DNA of 15,819 nt from JBMNPT01 sp050943735 (GCA_050943735.1 JBMNPT010000017.1:1-15819); one strand, 5' to 3'; positions 6,378 to 14,601 are shown, counted from the first letter of the stretch. The notes: generated from the sequence alone by a model not told the origin. Program-made: numbers and translations.

Positions 6378-7613
6378 ATGAGTGAACTTGGCGATTTATG
6401 CGGCGATTTTCCTGTGCTGCTGGAGGGCGGAACCGGTACGGGTGCGGGATTGTATGGTACTCGGGGGGAGGAATGCCCTGAAATCCGGTTGTTGCAGGAG
6501 CCACAGCGGCTCACCCAGTGGCAGCGGCAATTTGTGGAAGCAGGGGCGCAGATGCTCATCGCGCCCACCCGAGGAATCAATGAAATTCATCTGGCTCGTT
6601 GGGACGCTGTGGAACGGATGGAAGAGTTGGCCCGGTCTTTGGTGGAACTCACCCGGCAGTCCGCTCAGGGCCGTCCGGTAGGAGGCGCTATGACCTCGTT
6701 GGGGGTGGATATTTACCCCCAGGGCGAGGACTACACCCTGGAAGATGTGTATGCCATTTATCGGCACAGTGCCCAGGCTCTGCTGGCAGCCGGAGTGGAT
6801 TTCTTCGTGGTGGAGAGCGTGCTCACCATGGCGGAGGCCCGTATGGCCCTGCTGGCCATCAAGGAGCTGTGCGACAAGCCGGTGATTCTCTCTCTCACAG
6901 TGGATGACGAAGGAGATACCCGGGAGGATGTGAACATTCTGGCGGCTCTGGTGACCCTGCAGAGTATGGGCGCCGCAGGCTTTGGCCTCAATGGCTGTCC
7001 CGCCAGCGAGATGCTGGAGCATCTGGAGCTGCTGGCACCCCATGCCACCATCCCTCTGTACGCCAAACCCACCGCTTTTGCCCCTGCGGATGAAGGCGGC
7101 GCGGCACTGACTCCTCAGCAATTTGCGGAGTACGGTGTGCAGTTTGCCCGGATGGGTGTCCGGTACATCGGCGGTTGTCGGGGAGCAGGTCCGGAGCATA
7201 TCCGGGCGTTGGCAGAAGCCATGAAAGGACAGGAATTTCACGAGCTTACCTATGAGGGAGATCCGGATACTTTTATCGCCACCAACGAGAAAGATTACTT
7301 TTTCCTGGACCATGTGGCGGATATTTCCCATCCGCTGGAGTGCAGCGAGGATATGAGCGATCAGATCCTGGCGGCGGAGGATGAGGGATATGCCATTTTG
7401 CAGGTGGAGGTTTCCCACATTGATGATGTGGATTTCCTGATGCAGAACTATTACATGCTGGGGCTGCCCTTGTGCATCAAAACCGACAACATCGCCCTGC
7501 TGGAAGCGGTGGCTCGAATGTACAACGGACGTCTGATTCTGGCCAATTCGGATGAGTTTGACCCTCAGATGCTGCAATATATCATTCAAAAATACGGTCT
7601 GATTGTGCTGTGA
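6378..7613 (+). CDS. Homocysteine S-methyltransferase-like protein with altered zinc site
   Basis: 411 aa; residues about 10-285 follow the homocysteine-binding barrel of MetH/BHMT-type methyltransferases: LLEGGTGTG, GGAMTSLG, FFVVESVLT (E146), GFGLNGC and the IGGCRGAGPEHIRAL signature. The family zinc is held by three cysteines, one in GxNC and two in GGCC. Here the first is shifted by one (GLNGC, C207) and the second pair is C267-R268, so one ligand is missing. Residues about 315-411 (ISHPLE ... PLCIKTDNIALLEAVARMYNGRLILANS) resemble part of a pterin-binding (DHPS-like) domain, as in MetH, but are much shorter. AAGGAGAA precedes ATG 6378. It may methylate a different thiol or be non-catalytic. 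The fold assignment is confident, the reaction is not. Confidence 0.8.
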   Translation: MSELGDLCGDFPVLLEGGTGTGAGLYGTRGEECPEIRLLQEPQRLTQWQRQFVEAGAQMLIAPTRGINEIHLARWDAVERMEELARSLVELTRQSAQGRPVGGAMTSLGVDIYPQGEDYTLEDVYAIYRHSAQALLAAGVDFFVVESVLTMAEARMALLAIKELCDKPVILSLTVDDEGDTREDVNILAALVTLQSMGAAGFGLNGCPASEMLEHLELLAPHATIPLYAKPTAFAPADEGGAALTPQQFAEYGVQFARMGVRYIGGCRGAGPEHIRALAEAMKGQEFHELTYEGDPDTFIATNEKDYFFLDHVADISHPLECSEDMSDQILAAEDEGYAILQVEVSHIDDVDFLMQNYYMLGLPLCIKTDNIALLEAVARMYNGRLILANSDEFDPQMLQYIIQKYGLIVL

Positions 7614-7620
7614 CAGAACA

Positions 7621-7652
7621 AAAGAGCGTTCCCTTATGGGAACGCTCTTTTT
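7621..7652. terminator. Bidirectional terminator between convergent genes
   Basis: A perfect 10-bp stem, GAGCGTTCCC (7624-7633) with GGGAACGCTC (7638-7647), has a TTAT loop. Five T's follow on the plus strand and AAA plus flanking A's precede it, giving a weaker U-tract on the minus strand. It ends the methyltransferase transcript and probably the M56 transcript. Confidence 0.9.
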
Positions 7653-7663
7653 GCGCACAAGGG

Positions 7664-9949
7664 TCATTCTTCCAGAAGGGCGTAGCCGCCGGTGCCCAGA
7701 CCCACACAGTGCCACAGGCCGTCCTCCTGTTTTTTCAGGATAAACTGCCGGGACATGGTGAGCCAGCCCTCATATTTTCCAGTGCCATTTCCGGTATTGC
7801 CCGCCCAGATGCCCGGCGACTGAAAATCTTCCGGGATGATGGCGTATTCGAAACGGGCCAGTATGGCGGTGCCGTCGGGGTTCACATCTTCCAGCGTCCA
7901 GTCCACCACGTCGTATTGTAGGGCCCGGTACATATTGCCGGGGGTCAGGCCCAGCAGTTGGGCTCCGTAGACCTCCCGCACAAAGGTCTCTGCCACAGCG
8001 GAGGCATCTCCCTGAGCATCAAAGATCAACTGGGAAGAATCCATCTCTAGATTGTCATACTCCATGCGCAGTTCGCGGATTGCCGACCCCTGTCCGGGGT
8101 CTTGTTTGGAGGTGGCCTGCCACCAGCTGGCGGAGCCCTCCTCTTCCCACAATAGTAGACCGTCACCCTGAGGCCACAGGGTCATGCGCCGGGTGCCGTC
8201 TTCGGAGGACAGCACCAGAGAGAATTTCTCCTGAGGCAGTTGAGTAGGCGTTTTTTCCAGGGGTTGCCAGATGCAGGTGTTCAGTACCACTGCAAAGCGC
8301 TCCTGGTACCAGGAATCGGTGAGAATGTAGGTGGTGGGAGTATACCCTTCTTGCACCAGCTGGAAGGTGACGCTCTCTCCCGCTGCAAACAGCTGCTGCA
8401 AAGTGTCTTCCACCGGTAGAGTGTCGCCGGGCTGCTGAGCCTTGTGGGCCAGCTCCATGACAGCGGCAATATAGGGATCACCGTACTTTTCCAGCATTTC
8501 GGGGGTGCCATAGTCCTGCAGGATGCGGTCGGTATGGACCACACCCAGCGGAGTCCATTGTTCTCCGGTTTCGTCGGAGCTATGGCGCAGCAGCAGATGG
8601 GGCTGACCGGCGCTGCCCCATTCGGTGAGCCAGTCGTCTTCCATTTGCATGCCGCCGGCCAGCACAATGTTCTCCGGATGATCCGCCAACAGCCGGTATT
8701 CCAGCAGGTACAGATTATAGGAGACATCGTTTCCAGCCGTTCCGGTGGGCACTAGTTCCAGCTTGGTGATGACCGCGTCGGTCATGCGGTAATTGCCGCC
8801 AGGCGCGTCGGGAGCCTGCCCCAGCTCCTGGTAGTACTCCAACATGGTTTGTACATACTCTCGGGCGTATTCCACAACAGCAGGGGGAGCTTCCACTTCG
8901 GTGTCCACCAGCTGGGTATCCACCCGGATATCGGGCAGCTGGTCTTCAGCGGGCGCCGCAGGTCCGGTGAAGGTACAGCCGGCGGCCACCAGGGCGGCTG
9001 CTACAATGGCTGCTGTGGAGCAGCGAAGGGTCTGGGGCTGGCGGGCGATGCGGCGAATGCGTTCTTCCAGCTCTCCTTTGCGTCCGCTCATGGTGGTGGC
9101 GGTGCGCAGGGGGTGCATGGTTCCGGTGGCTGCCAGTTGGACCAGTGTACGGCCATAAGCGGTACGCTGCTCTTCTCCCAGCTGTCGCAGGGTCTTGGCA
9201 TCACAGGCCAGTTCGGCATCCTGCCGGGAGAGATGGGCGGCCAGCCATACCAATGGGTTGTACCAGTGAATCACCAGACATACGCAGCGCAGCAGCGACC
9301 AGAGATGGTCCCCCTGGCGGTAGTGAGTCTGTTCGTGGGCCAGGGCGTGGGCCTGCCGGGTGGAGTCCTCCGCCGCCTGAGGTGTCAGGTAGATGGCCGG
9401 AGAGAGCAATCCGGTGAGACAGGGGGTCTCAGGTACCGGAGAGCAGTAAACGGGCAGGGGACTGGACAGTTCCATGCGTTGTCGGTTCTGCCGCAGGCGC
9501 AGGGTGAAATACAGATTGGAAACGCCCAGCAGCAGAGCCATGAGCACCATTCCCCCAATCCAGATGAAAAACAGCCACTGGGAGAGGGGGAGGGCTGATG
9601 TCTGGGAAAGAGGCTGCGTGGAGGTGATGGTTCCGGGCTGGACTGGAGCGGTCGTTTCGGGCTGTGCCGGTGCGGAAGTGGGCGAATGGGGCGAAGGGGT
9701 AACCGGCTCCACAGTGCCAGGTGAAGTTTGTTGTGTCGTAGAGGTCTGCTGTTGGACCGCGGGCGGATCTTGCAGCAGGTTGGTGACACTGATGGGACTG
9801 GCACCCAGGGAAACGGGTACCAATAGCCGCAGAGCCACCAATCCCCACAGAGCGTACTGCAGGGAAGGGCTGATGCGGCCCCGCAGGAGAAAACGGAGAA
9901 GGATGACGATGAGAATCAAAACACTGGCGGACAAAATCCATTCAATCAT
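7664..9949 (-). CDS. M56 family (BlaR1-like) membrane metalloprotease with non-penicillin-binding sensor domain
   Basis: 761-aa sensor-protease. Two N-terminal membrane helices (about 3-23, 31-50) are followed by a Pro/Thr/Gln-rich loop (56-120), a third helix (about 124-147), the zinc motif HEQTH (205-209) with likely third ligand E246 in DAELACD, and a fourth helix ending in VAAGC (about 311-325), slightly lipobox-like. The C-terminal 430 residues should be extracellular. They have no SxxK, SxN and KTG set of a penicillin-binding domain, unlike BlaR1/MecR1. By family logic it senses an envelope signal and triggers cleavage or release of the BlaI-type repressor. Its ATG lies in ATGATTGA, overlapping the repressor stop by 8 nt, so the two are coupled. 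No beta-lactamase gene is adjacent. Confidence 0.9.
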   Translation of the reverse strand: MIEWILSASVLILIVILLRFLLRGRISPSLQYALWGLVALRLLVPVSLGASPISVTNLLQDPPAVQQQTSTTQQTSPGTVEPVTPSPHSPTSAPAQPETTAPVQPGTITSTQPLSQTSALPLSQWLFFIWIGGMVLMALLLGVSNLYFTLRLRQNRQRMELSSPLPVYCSPVPETPCLTGLLSPAIYLTPQAAEDSTRQAHALAHEQTHYRQGDHLWSLLRCVCLVIHWYNPLVWLAAHLSRQDAELACDAKTLRQLGEEQRTAYGRTLVQLAATGTMHPLRTATTMSGRKGELEERIRRIARQPQTLRCSTAAIVAAALVAAGCTFTGPAAPAEDQLPDIRVDTQLVDTEVEAPPAVVEYAREYVQTMLEYYQELGQAPDAPGGNYRMTDAVITKLELVPTGTAGNDVSYNLYLLEYRLLADHPENIVLAGGMQMEDDWLTEWGSAGQPHLLLRHSSDETGEQWTPLGVVHTDRILQDYGTPEMLEKYGDPYIAAVMELAHKAQQPGDTLPVEDTLQQLFAAGESVTFQLVQEGYTPTTYILTDSWYQERFAVVLNTCIWQPLEKTPTQLPQEKFSLVLSSEDGTRRMTLWPQGDGLLLWEEEGSASWWQATSKQDPGQGSAIRELRMEYDNLEMDSSQLIFDAQGDASAVAETFVREVYGAQLLGLTPGNMYRALQYDVVDWTLEDVNPDGTAILARFEYAIIPEDFQSPGIWAGNTGNGTGKYEGWLTMSRQFILKKQEDGLWHCVGLGTGGYALLEE

Positions 9950-10334
9950 GCTGATTCGCCTCCTCGGCTTGCTGTAAAATGTTGTACAGTTGATCCATTT
10001 CTTCTTTGGAAAGCGCTTGTTTCTGTACCATGGAGCTCATCATCAGACTGATGCTCCCCTGGTATACCCGGCTGAGAAAGTCTTTGGTTTCCTGTTGTAC
10101 CGCCTCTTCCCGGGAAATCAGCGGGAAATAGGCGTTACAGCCCTGGATTTCCTCGCAGCGCAGCAGCCCTTTTTGCGTCATGCGGCGCAGCATGGTCAGG
10201 GTGGTGGAACGGGACCAGCCAGCTCGTTGGGCCAGGTCTTCCACCGCTTCCCGGCCGGTGCGGGGGGCGTGGGCCCACAGGCACTCCATGACATTCCATT
10301 CGGCGGGTGTGAGATCGGTGTGTTGGGTGGCCAT
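9942..10334 (-). CDS. BlaI/MecI-type transcriptional repressor
   Basis: 130-aa winged-helix repressor of the penicillinase-repressor family. The start LTPAEWNVMECLW (8-20) is the family signature; the recognition-helix region is WSRSTTLTMLRRM (40-52). The C-terminal third (YQGSISLMM ... LSKEEMDQLYNIL) should form the dimerisation part cleaved upon induction. AGGAGG (10349-10344) lies 9 nt before the ATG. It is the first gene of a two-gene operon with the M56 protease and is expected to repress itself through the two operators in its promoter. What else it controls cannot be seen here. Confidence 0.93.
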   Translation of the reverse strand: MATQHTDLTPAEWNVMECLWAHAPRTGREAVEDLAQRAGWSRSTTLTMLRRMTQKGLLRCEEIQGCNAYFPLISREEAVQQETKDFLSRVYQGSISLMMSSMVQKQALSKEEMDQLYNILQQAEEANQHD

Positions 10335-10351
10335 AGGGCAACTCCTCCTTC

Positions 10352-10400
10352 TGTTTACTTTGTAAACACATTATAACATAGGGTGTTTACAATGTCAACA
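10352..10400 (-). promoter_or_regulatory. Autoregulated promoter with two operators for the repressor-M56 operon
   Basis: Minus-strand -35 TTGACA (10398-10393), a 17-nt spacer and -10 TATAAT (10375-10370): a full consensus promoter. Two dyads overlap it: TGTTTACTTTGTAAACA (10352-10368, perfect, just downstream of the -10) and TGTTTACAATGTCAACA (10384-10400, one mismatch, covering the -35). Their centres are 32 bp apart, about three helical turns. The sequence differs in spacing from the classical TACA/TGTA Bla/Mec box. Confidence 0.88.
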
Positions 10401-10406
10401 CATGCG

Positions 10407-10439
10407 GTAAAAGAAACTCCCTCTGTTTTACAGAGGGAG
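10407..10439 (-). terminator. Terminator of the histidine kinase gene
   Basis: On the minus strand, CTCCCTCTGT (10439-10430) pairs with ACAGAGGGAG (10426-10417) around a 3-nt loop and is followed by TTTCTTTTA. It lies 13 nt after the kinase stop codon and just before the operators of the repressor operon. Confidence 0.85.
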
Positions 10440-10452
10440 CCTCAAATACATA

Positions 10453-12423
10453 TCAAGGAGCAGTGATCACCGGCAGTTGCAGAGTAAAAGTGCTGCCCTG
10501 TCCCAGTTGGGAAACCACATCAATGCTGCCGCCATGTTCCAACACAATGGTTCGAGCCAAAAACAGGCCAAGGCCGTCACCGCTGTTATCGGACCGGTGG
10601 GTGAAGCCTCGTTTGAAAATATGAGGCAGATCTTCCGGCGCGATGCCGCTGCCGGTGTCTTTTACGGAAATGACCGCGAAATTTTCCTGTTGCGCCAGTG
10701 CCAGGGAGATCACTCCATCGGGAGGGGTAAAAGACAGCGCGTTGTAACAGAGGTTTTCCAGTACGGTCTGGAGTCGATCTGGGTCGCCTCGTATTACAAT
10801 GTTTTTCATGGGTAGTTTTAGCGAAAATTTCACTCCGGAGAGTTCCATGTCCGGCTGGTTGGTTTCATAAAAGGTTCGCAGAAAATCATTTAGGCAGAGA
10901 TGTTTCTCAAAATGCAACCCGCGTTCCCCACGGGAAAAATCTTGCAGCAGCTCCACACGTTCTCCCACAGTTTTCACCCGTTCGGTGAGAGCATCTACAT
11001 AGCGTGCAGTTTCCGCATCCAATGTCACATCACTTTGCCGTACCAGTTCGGCATAACTGTACAATGCAGCCAGAGGATTTTTCAAATCGTGGAGCAGATT
11101 GGCCAGCAATTCCCGCCGTTCTTTTAGCAGCAGCGCCATTCCCTGGGTCTTGCGGTCCACTTCTTCCTGCAGATGGAGGGTGAGGCGCCGGTTTTCCAGA
11201 GAAAGCAGTATGTTACGCCGGCCCATCATGGCTGCAAAACCGATTACCAGGGCAAATCCTCCGTATTCTTCTGGCCAGGCACCCCAGATGGGCTCTAACC
11301 GGTTGGCCAGCAAAACAGAGGCCCCCAAGGACAGACCATAAAATCCAGCGGCGAATAACAAATAGCGTTCCAGAGGCAGATGGGGTTTGGCGGTGCCAAT
11401 GCTCAGGAAAATCAGGTACAGGCTGACGGCCAGTTTCCATAGAAAAAGGATGAGCCCATAGCTATTGATGAAGTTGGGAGTATATGGTAATATAAATACA
11501 GGAAACAATCCAGTGAATACACAGAGCCCCACAGCGGCAGGAATGGCTACACGGCGGTGATACCAGCGTGCTGCAGCGTCAGAAAGTTCTCCGGCCAGCA
11601 GGATGGCACATAACAGAACCACATTGCCGCATACATCTTCCAGTGCATACAAGAGCCGTACGGAAGGAACTCCCAGAGCCCGCAGGAAAGGATAACAGGT
11701 GCGAAGGGCGAAAGTCAAACTCAGCAAGCCGATCCAGCGAGTGGGTTTATCCCGGCTCAGTACCCATTGCTTCAGATAGTGTAAAGCAATGGCCAGCGAA
11801 GAAAAACACAAAAGACCATAGACCATCAATCGAGCTGCGATCATACGGAAAATGGCACTAATGGAACCGACGGCTGGAGGGTAATACATACCGGAATAAT
11901 AGTGGGTATAGTTGGCGCATTGAATGATAATCTCGGTATTTTGCCCCGCTGTAAATGAGTAAAGGCCATCTTTTACCCAGGGGGTATATGGGTCGGGACT
12001 GCCCTGTTCTCCTATTAGACGGCCATTGATGTAAATGCGTCCCGAGCAGAGCAGTTCGGGCAGATACAGAGCCAGATCCTCTCTTGCGCCGTTGTTGATT
12101 AAGACGAGGCGATAGGTAGCAACGCCGTAGGGGCTGTCAAGAAAATGAGAAAAATTGGGGTGCTCTCCGATGTAAACATAGGAAGGAGAAACGGCTTGGT
12201 TGCGAAAATCCGCAGGTTCTAATAATTCTCCGGGATAGAATTCCCAACCATCTACCAGAAAGCCAATTTGATCAGGGTCATTTTGGAGAATGGAATAACC
12301 GTATCCGCCCGTAAGAGCAGCGGTATATTTGTTGTCTATCCGAAAAAGAGCGGTGTATGCCAGGATACTCACCAGCAGCAAAATGAGCAGGAGCAACAAA
12401 TTTTTTCCAGTTCGTGCGAGCAT
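10453..12423 (-). CDS. Sensor histidine kinase, 7TM type with extracellular jelly-roll-like domain
   Basis: 656 aa. An N-terminal membrane helix (about 8-28) precedes an extracellular domain (about 30-185) with beta strands around YRLVLINNGAREDLALYLPE and GRIYINGRLIGEQG. These recall the sugar-binding-like domain of 7TMR-DISM sensors. Seven hydrophobic segments follow (about 190-405), then a coiled coil (405-435), the HisKA H box LLHDLKNP (H445) and a HATPase domain: N box ENLCYNA (N557, N561), DTGSGI (D589) and GDGLGL (615-620). The start at 12423 is chosen because GGAGG lies 8 nt upstream and a membrane helix follows; the frame stays open to 12594, but inside the divergent gene. Its probable partner is the regulator at 14631-15317, on the same strand but separated by a gene in opposite orientation. 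Confidence 0.9.
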   Translation of the reverse strand: MLARTGKNLLLLLILLLVSILAYTALFRIDNKYTAALTGGYGYSILQNDPDQIGFLVDGWEFYPGELLEPADFRNQAVSPSYVYIGEHPNFSHFLDSPYGVATYRLVLINNGAREDLALYLPELLCSGRIYINGRLIGEQGSPDPYTPWVKDGLYSFTAGQNTEIIIQCANYTHYYSGMYYPPAVGSISAIFRMIAARLMVYGLLCFSSLAIALHYLKQWVLSRDKPTRWIGLLSLTFALRTCYPFLRALGVPSVRLLYALEDVCGNVVLLCAILLAGELSDAAARWYHRRVAIPAAVGLCVFTGLFPVFILPYTPNFINSYGLILFLWKLAVSLYLIFLSIGTAKPHLPLERYLLFAAGFYGLSLGASVLLANRLEPIWGAWPEEYGGFALVIGFAAMMGRRNILLSLENRRLTLHLQEEVDRKTQGMALLLKERRELLANLLHDLKNPLAALYSYAELVRQSDVTLDAETARYVDALTERVKTVGERVELLQDFSRGERGLHFEKHLCLNDFLRTFYETNQPDMELSGVKFSLKLPMKNIVIRGDPDRLQTVLENLCYNALSFTPPDGVISLALAQQENFAVISVKDTGSGIAPEDLPHIFKRGFTHRSDNSGDGLGLFLARTIVLEHGGSIDVVSQLGQGSTFTLQLPVITAP

Positions 12424-12452
12424 GGGAAACACCTCCAGGAAGGAGTGATAGG
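12424..12452. promoter_or_regulatory. 29-bp divergent start region with abutting ribosome binding sites
   Basis: Between the kinase ATG (12423, minus) and the surface-protein ATG (12453, plus), CACCTCC (12430-12436; GGAGGTG on the minus strand) directly abuts AGGAAGGAG (12437-12445). No promoter fits in the gap. CACCTCC can also pair with GGAGTG (12442-12447) with one bulged base, so either mRNA might fold its own ribosome site shut. Confidence 0.75.
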
Positions 12453-14597
12453 ATGATACCAAAGAATATTGGGAAACCAGTGTGGATGGCATATTTGCTG
12501 GCATGTGTACTGGTGTTGAGCGGGGGAAATGGGAGCGTTGTTTCCGCCCTTGCCACTTCGGTGGTGGATCCGCCGTCTCTCCAGCAACCAGCAAATGGTA
12601 TAAATGATGTAGATGCGATGGGCGACCCGGAAGGAGGAGGCGTCACTGACCCGCCGGAGGACCCGGAAGGGGGAGGCGTCACAGACCCGCCAGAAGAGCC
12701 CGAAGGGGGAGGTGTCACAGACCCACCGAAGGACCCGGAAGGGGGAGGCGTCACTGACCCGCCGAAGGACCCGGAAGGAGGAGGCGTCACTGACCCGCCG
12801 GAGGACCCGGAAGGGGGAGGCGTCACTGACCCGCCGGAGGACCCGGAAGGGGGAGGCGTCACCGATCCGCCGAAGGACCCGGAAGGGGGAGGCGTCACTG
12901 ACCCGCCGGAGGACCCGGAAGGGGGAGGCGTCACTGACCCGCCGAAGGACCCGGAAGGAGGAGGCGTCACTGACCCGCCGGAGGACCCGGAAGGGGGAGG
13001 CGTCACCGATCCGCCGAAGGACCCGGAAGGCGGGGGAATCACTGCCCCGCCGGAAGAAACACCGGTGGAAACATACAGAGAGACATTGCAGGGCTCCATC
13101 AAAGAAGGGGAGTTGGTTCATTATACCACAATTTCGCCTGAAAAGGCAGAGGGCTCATTGCCAGAAGGATATTATCCTGGACATTTGCAGTTGAATATCT
13201 CTGGCACAGTGGTTGTGGAGGCCGGAGGTTCTCTGGGCATTGGTACATTATCTGTCGGAGGCCCCGAGTCCAGTCCGGTGATTACCAGCACCGACGGTGG
13301 AGTCATTGTAGTCCGGGCAGGAGGATCCCTCCGGCTGGTGGATGTGGTTTTGGAACCCACAGGAAAAGGGCCTTTGATTATTCAGGAGCCGGGCGGTTCG
13401 GTGGAATTGACGGATGTACAGGTACAGGATGGAGTGATTCAATGGTCGCTCCCTCTTGTGAACAATTTATATGAAAGTCCCGATGACATCTGGTTGGAAG
13501 CGGGAACACCCCTGTCGATGGAAGCGTTGCCTCAGACAATGGATGTGGATCTGCAAGTGCAGGGAGTGGAAGAACGTGTCACAGTTCCAGTTATCTGGGA
13601 TCTAAGTCAATATGACGGCCGTACCAGTGGAGAGCTGACTTTGACAGGGAATTTTTTGGACCAGGAGGGGCAGGAACTTTGCAGTGTTCTTCCGTTGGAA
13701 ATTGAAATTCATTGGTATACACCCGAAATTTTGGTGGTAACCGATGCAGTTTGGAAAGGAAGTTCCGTTCCCACTGTACAGCTCAGTGTTCCAAGTCTGC
13801 CTGAATTTGCTGAAGTTTGGGGAGAAGTGTCTGAAGATGGCGGAAAAACATGGGTTCGGTGGGAGGACGAAGCATCCTTTTTCATTGTGGATCAAGAGTA
13901 TGAAGGAAAAGTTTGTGTGTTTGCTTTGCCGGATGAGACACCAAGATGGTTTCGCATTGTAGCAGAGGATAGATGGAGTCATGAATATTGGCGAACCGAA
14001 ACATTTTACCTGTATCCGGAAGAGCAAGAAGATTCCGAAGGCAATCGGGGCGGCAGTACCACTCCTGATTCTCCCGACAGAGAACCCACATTACCTGAGC
14101 CTGAAACACCTGGACAGGAAATCCCAGAAACAAAACCAGAATTGCCTCTTGAAAACAATCTGACAGAGGGAGAAACCGAGCGGGAAGAAAAGACAGACCT
14201 TCCCTCCAATTCGGAAGAAAACATAGAAGAGCAGCCTGCTGCGGATGAATTGGGAAAAAACGATCAATCCCAAAAGCATACGCAGCAATCAGACAAACAA
14301 AGAGTTTCCGCATCCTATGTTTTTGCGTATGATGTGCCCATGCCGGCAGATAGTTCGTCGGAAGATTCGGCTCAATCAGACTCTCAAGCACTGTCACAAC
14401 ATGCAAATACCAAGTTGGAAGAACCAGCCCGGCAGAATATAAATATATCTGCCATGGATCAGTCAGAAGAACCCAAAGCCTCTCAAAAACCATCTGCTGT
14501 CATTCAAATCATTTTGATAGCGGCGGGAATAGCGATTTGTCTGGCTGTAGCAATTATGGTGGCGTGTGCGCAATCGCTTGGGAAAAAAGAATCATAA
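12453..14597 (+). CDS. Membrane-anchored surface protein with twelve 12-residue Pro/Gly/Glu repeats
   Basis: 714 aa, no named family recognised. The start at 12453 has AGGAAGGAG 7 nt upstream and gives a signal peptide (1-34, MAYLLACVLVLSGG core, ending SALA). Residues 58-201 are twelve copies of DPEGGGVTDPP(E/K). Then come beta-rich segments (about 225-330, with AGGSL twice and PGGSV), suggestive of a short beta-helix, and Ig-like stretches (about 360-520) with one Asp-box-like SEDGGKTW. A Pro/Glu/Ser/Gln-rich stalk (about 522-680) and a final membrane helix (682-704) with tail SLGKKES follow; there is no LPXTG. The repeats are GC-rich while the stalk is AT-richer. Lying between a kinase and a regulator, it is a candidate ligand, target or accessory sensor of that system; this is inference. 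Confidence 0.85.
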   Translation: MIPKNIGKPVWMAYLLACVLVLSGGNGSVVSALATSVVDPPSLQQPANGINDVDAMGDPEGGGVTDPPEDPEGGGVTDPPEEPEGGGVTDPPKDPEGGGVTDPPKDPEGGGVTDPPEDPEGGGVTDPPEDPEGGGVTDPPKDPEGGGVTDPPEDPEGGGVTDPPKDPEGGGVTDPPEDPEGGGVTDPPKDPEGGGITAPPEETPVETYRETLQGSIKEGELVHYTTISPEKAEGSLPEGYYPGHLQLNISGTVVVEAGGSLGIGTLSVGGPESSPVITSTDGGVIVVRAGGSLRLVDVVLEPTGKGPLIIQEPGGSVELTDVQVQDGVIQWSLPLVNNLYESPDDIWLEAGTPLSMEALPQTMDVDLQVQGVEERVTVPVIWDLSQYDGRTSGELTLTGNFLDQEGQELCSVLPLEIEIHWYTPEILVVTDAVWKGSSVPTVQLSVPSLPEFAEVWGEVSEDGGKTWVRWEDEASFFIVDQEYEGKVCVFALPDETPRWFRIVAEDRWSHEYWRTETFYLYPEEQEDSEGNRGGSTTPDSPDREPTLPEPETPGQEIPETKPELPLENNLTEGETEREEKTDLPSNSEENIEEQPAADELGKNDQSQKHTQQSDKQRVSASYVFAYDVPMPADSSSEDSAQSDSQALSQHANTKLEEPARQNINISAMDQSEEPKASQKPSAVIQIILIAAGIAICLAVAIMVACAQSLGKKES
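12624..13055 (+). repeat. Twelve tandem 36-bp repeats inside the surface-protein gene
   Basis: Twelve in-frame units of GACCCGGAAGG(G/A)GGAGGC followed by GTCAC(T/A/C)GACCCGCCG(G/A)AG. Units 1, 5 and 10 are identical; so are 4 and 9, 6 and 8, and 7 and 11. Units 4-5 recur as 9-10 at a distance of 180 bp, which points to block duplication. Unit 3 (EPEGGG, GGT) and unit 12 (ITAPPE) are the divergent ones. Length change by whole units keeps the frame. Confidence 0.95.
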
Positions 14598-14601
14598 CAA
14601 G

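Noticed and set aside
7664..10334. Beta-lactam resistance regulator (blaR1/blaI or mecR1/mecI) proper
   Set aside because: The sensor lacks penicillin-binding motifs and no beta-lactamase or PBP2a gene is present.
12424..12594. In-frame 57-residue extension of the histidine kinase
   Set aside because: The internal ATG at 12423 has a good GGAGG and starts right before the membrane helix; the extension is antisense to the signal peptide of the surface protein.
12624..13055. CRISPR-like array
   Set aside because: Units are contiguous 36-bp coding repeats with no unique spacers and no cas genes nearby.
12278..13121. Two long minus-strand frames through the 36-bp repeats (SG-GSVTPPP-type peptides)
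   Set aside because: The repeat has no stops in several frames because its length is a multiple of three. The sense frame has a signal peptide, anchor and ribosome site; the antisense frames do not.
14501..14597. LPXTG sortase anchor on the surface protein
   Set aside because: The C-terminal hydrophobic helix is present, but no LPXTG-like motif precedes it.
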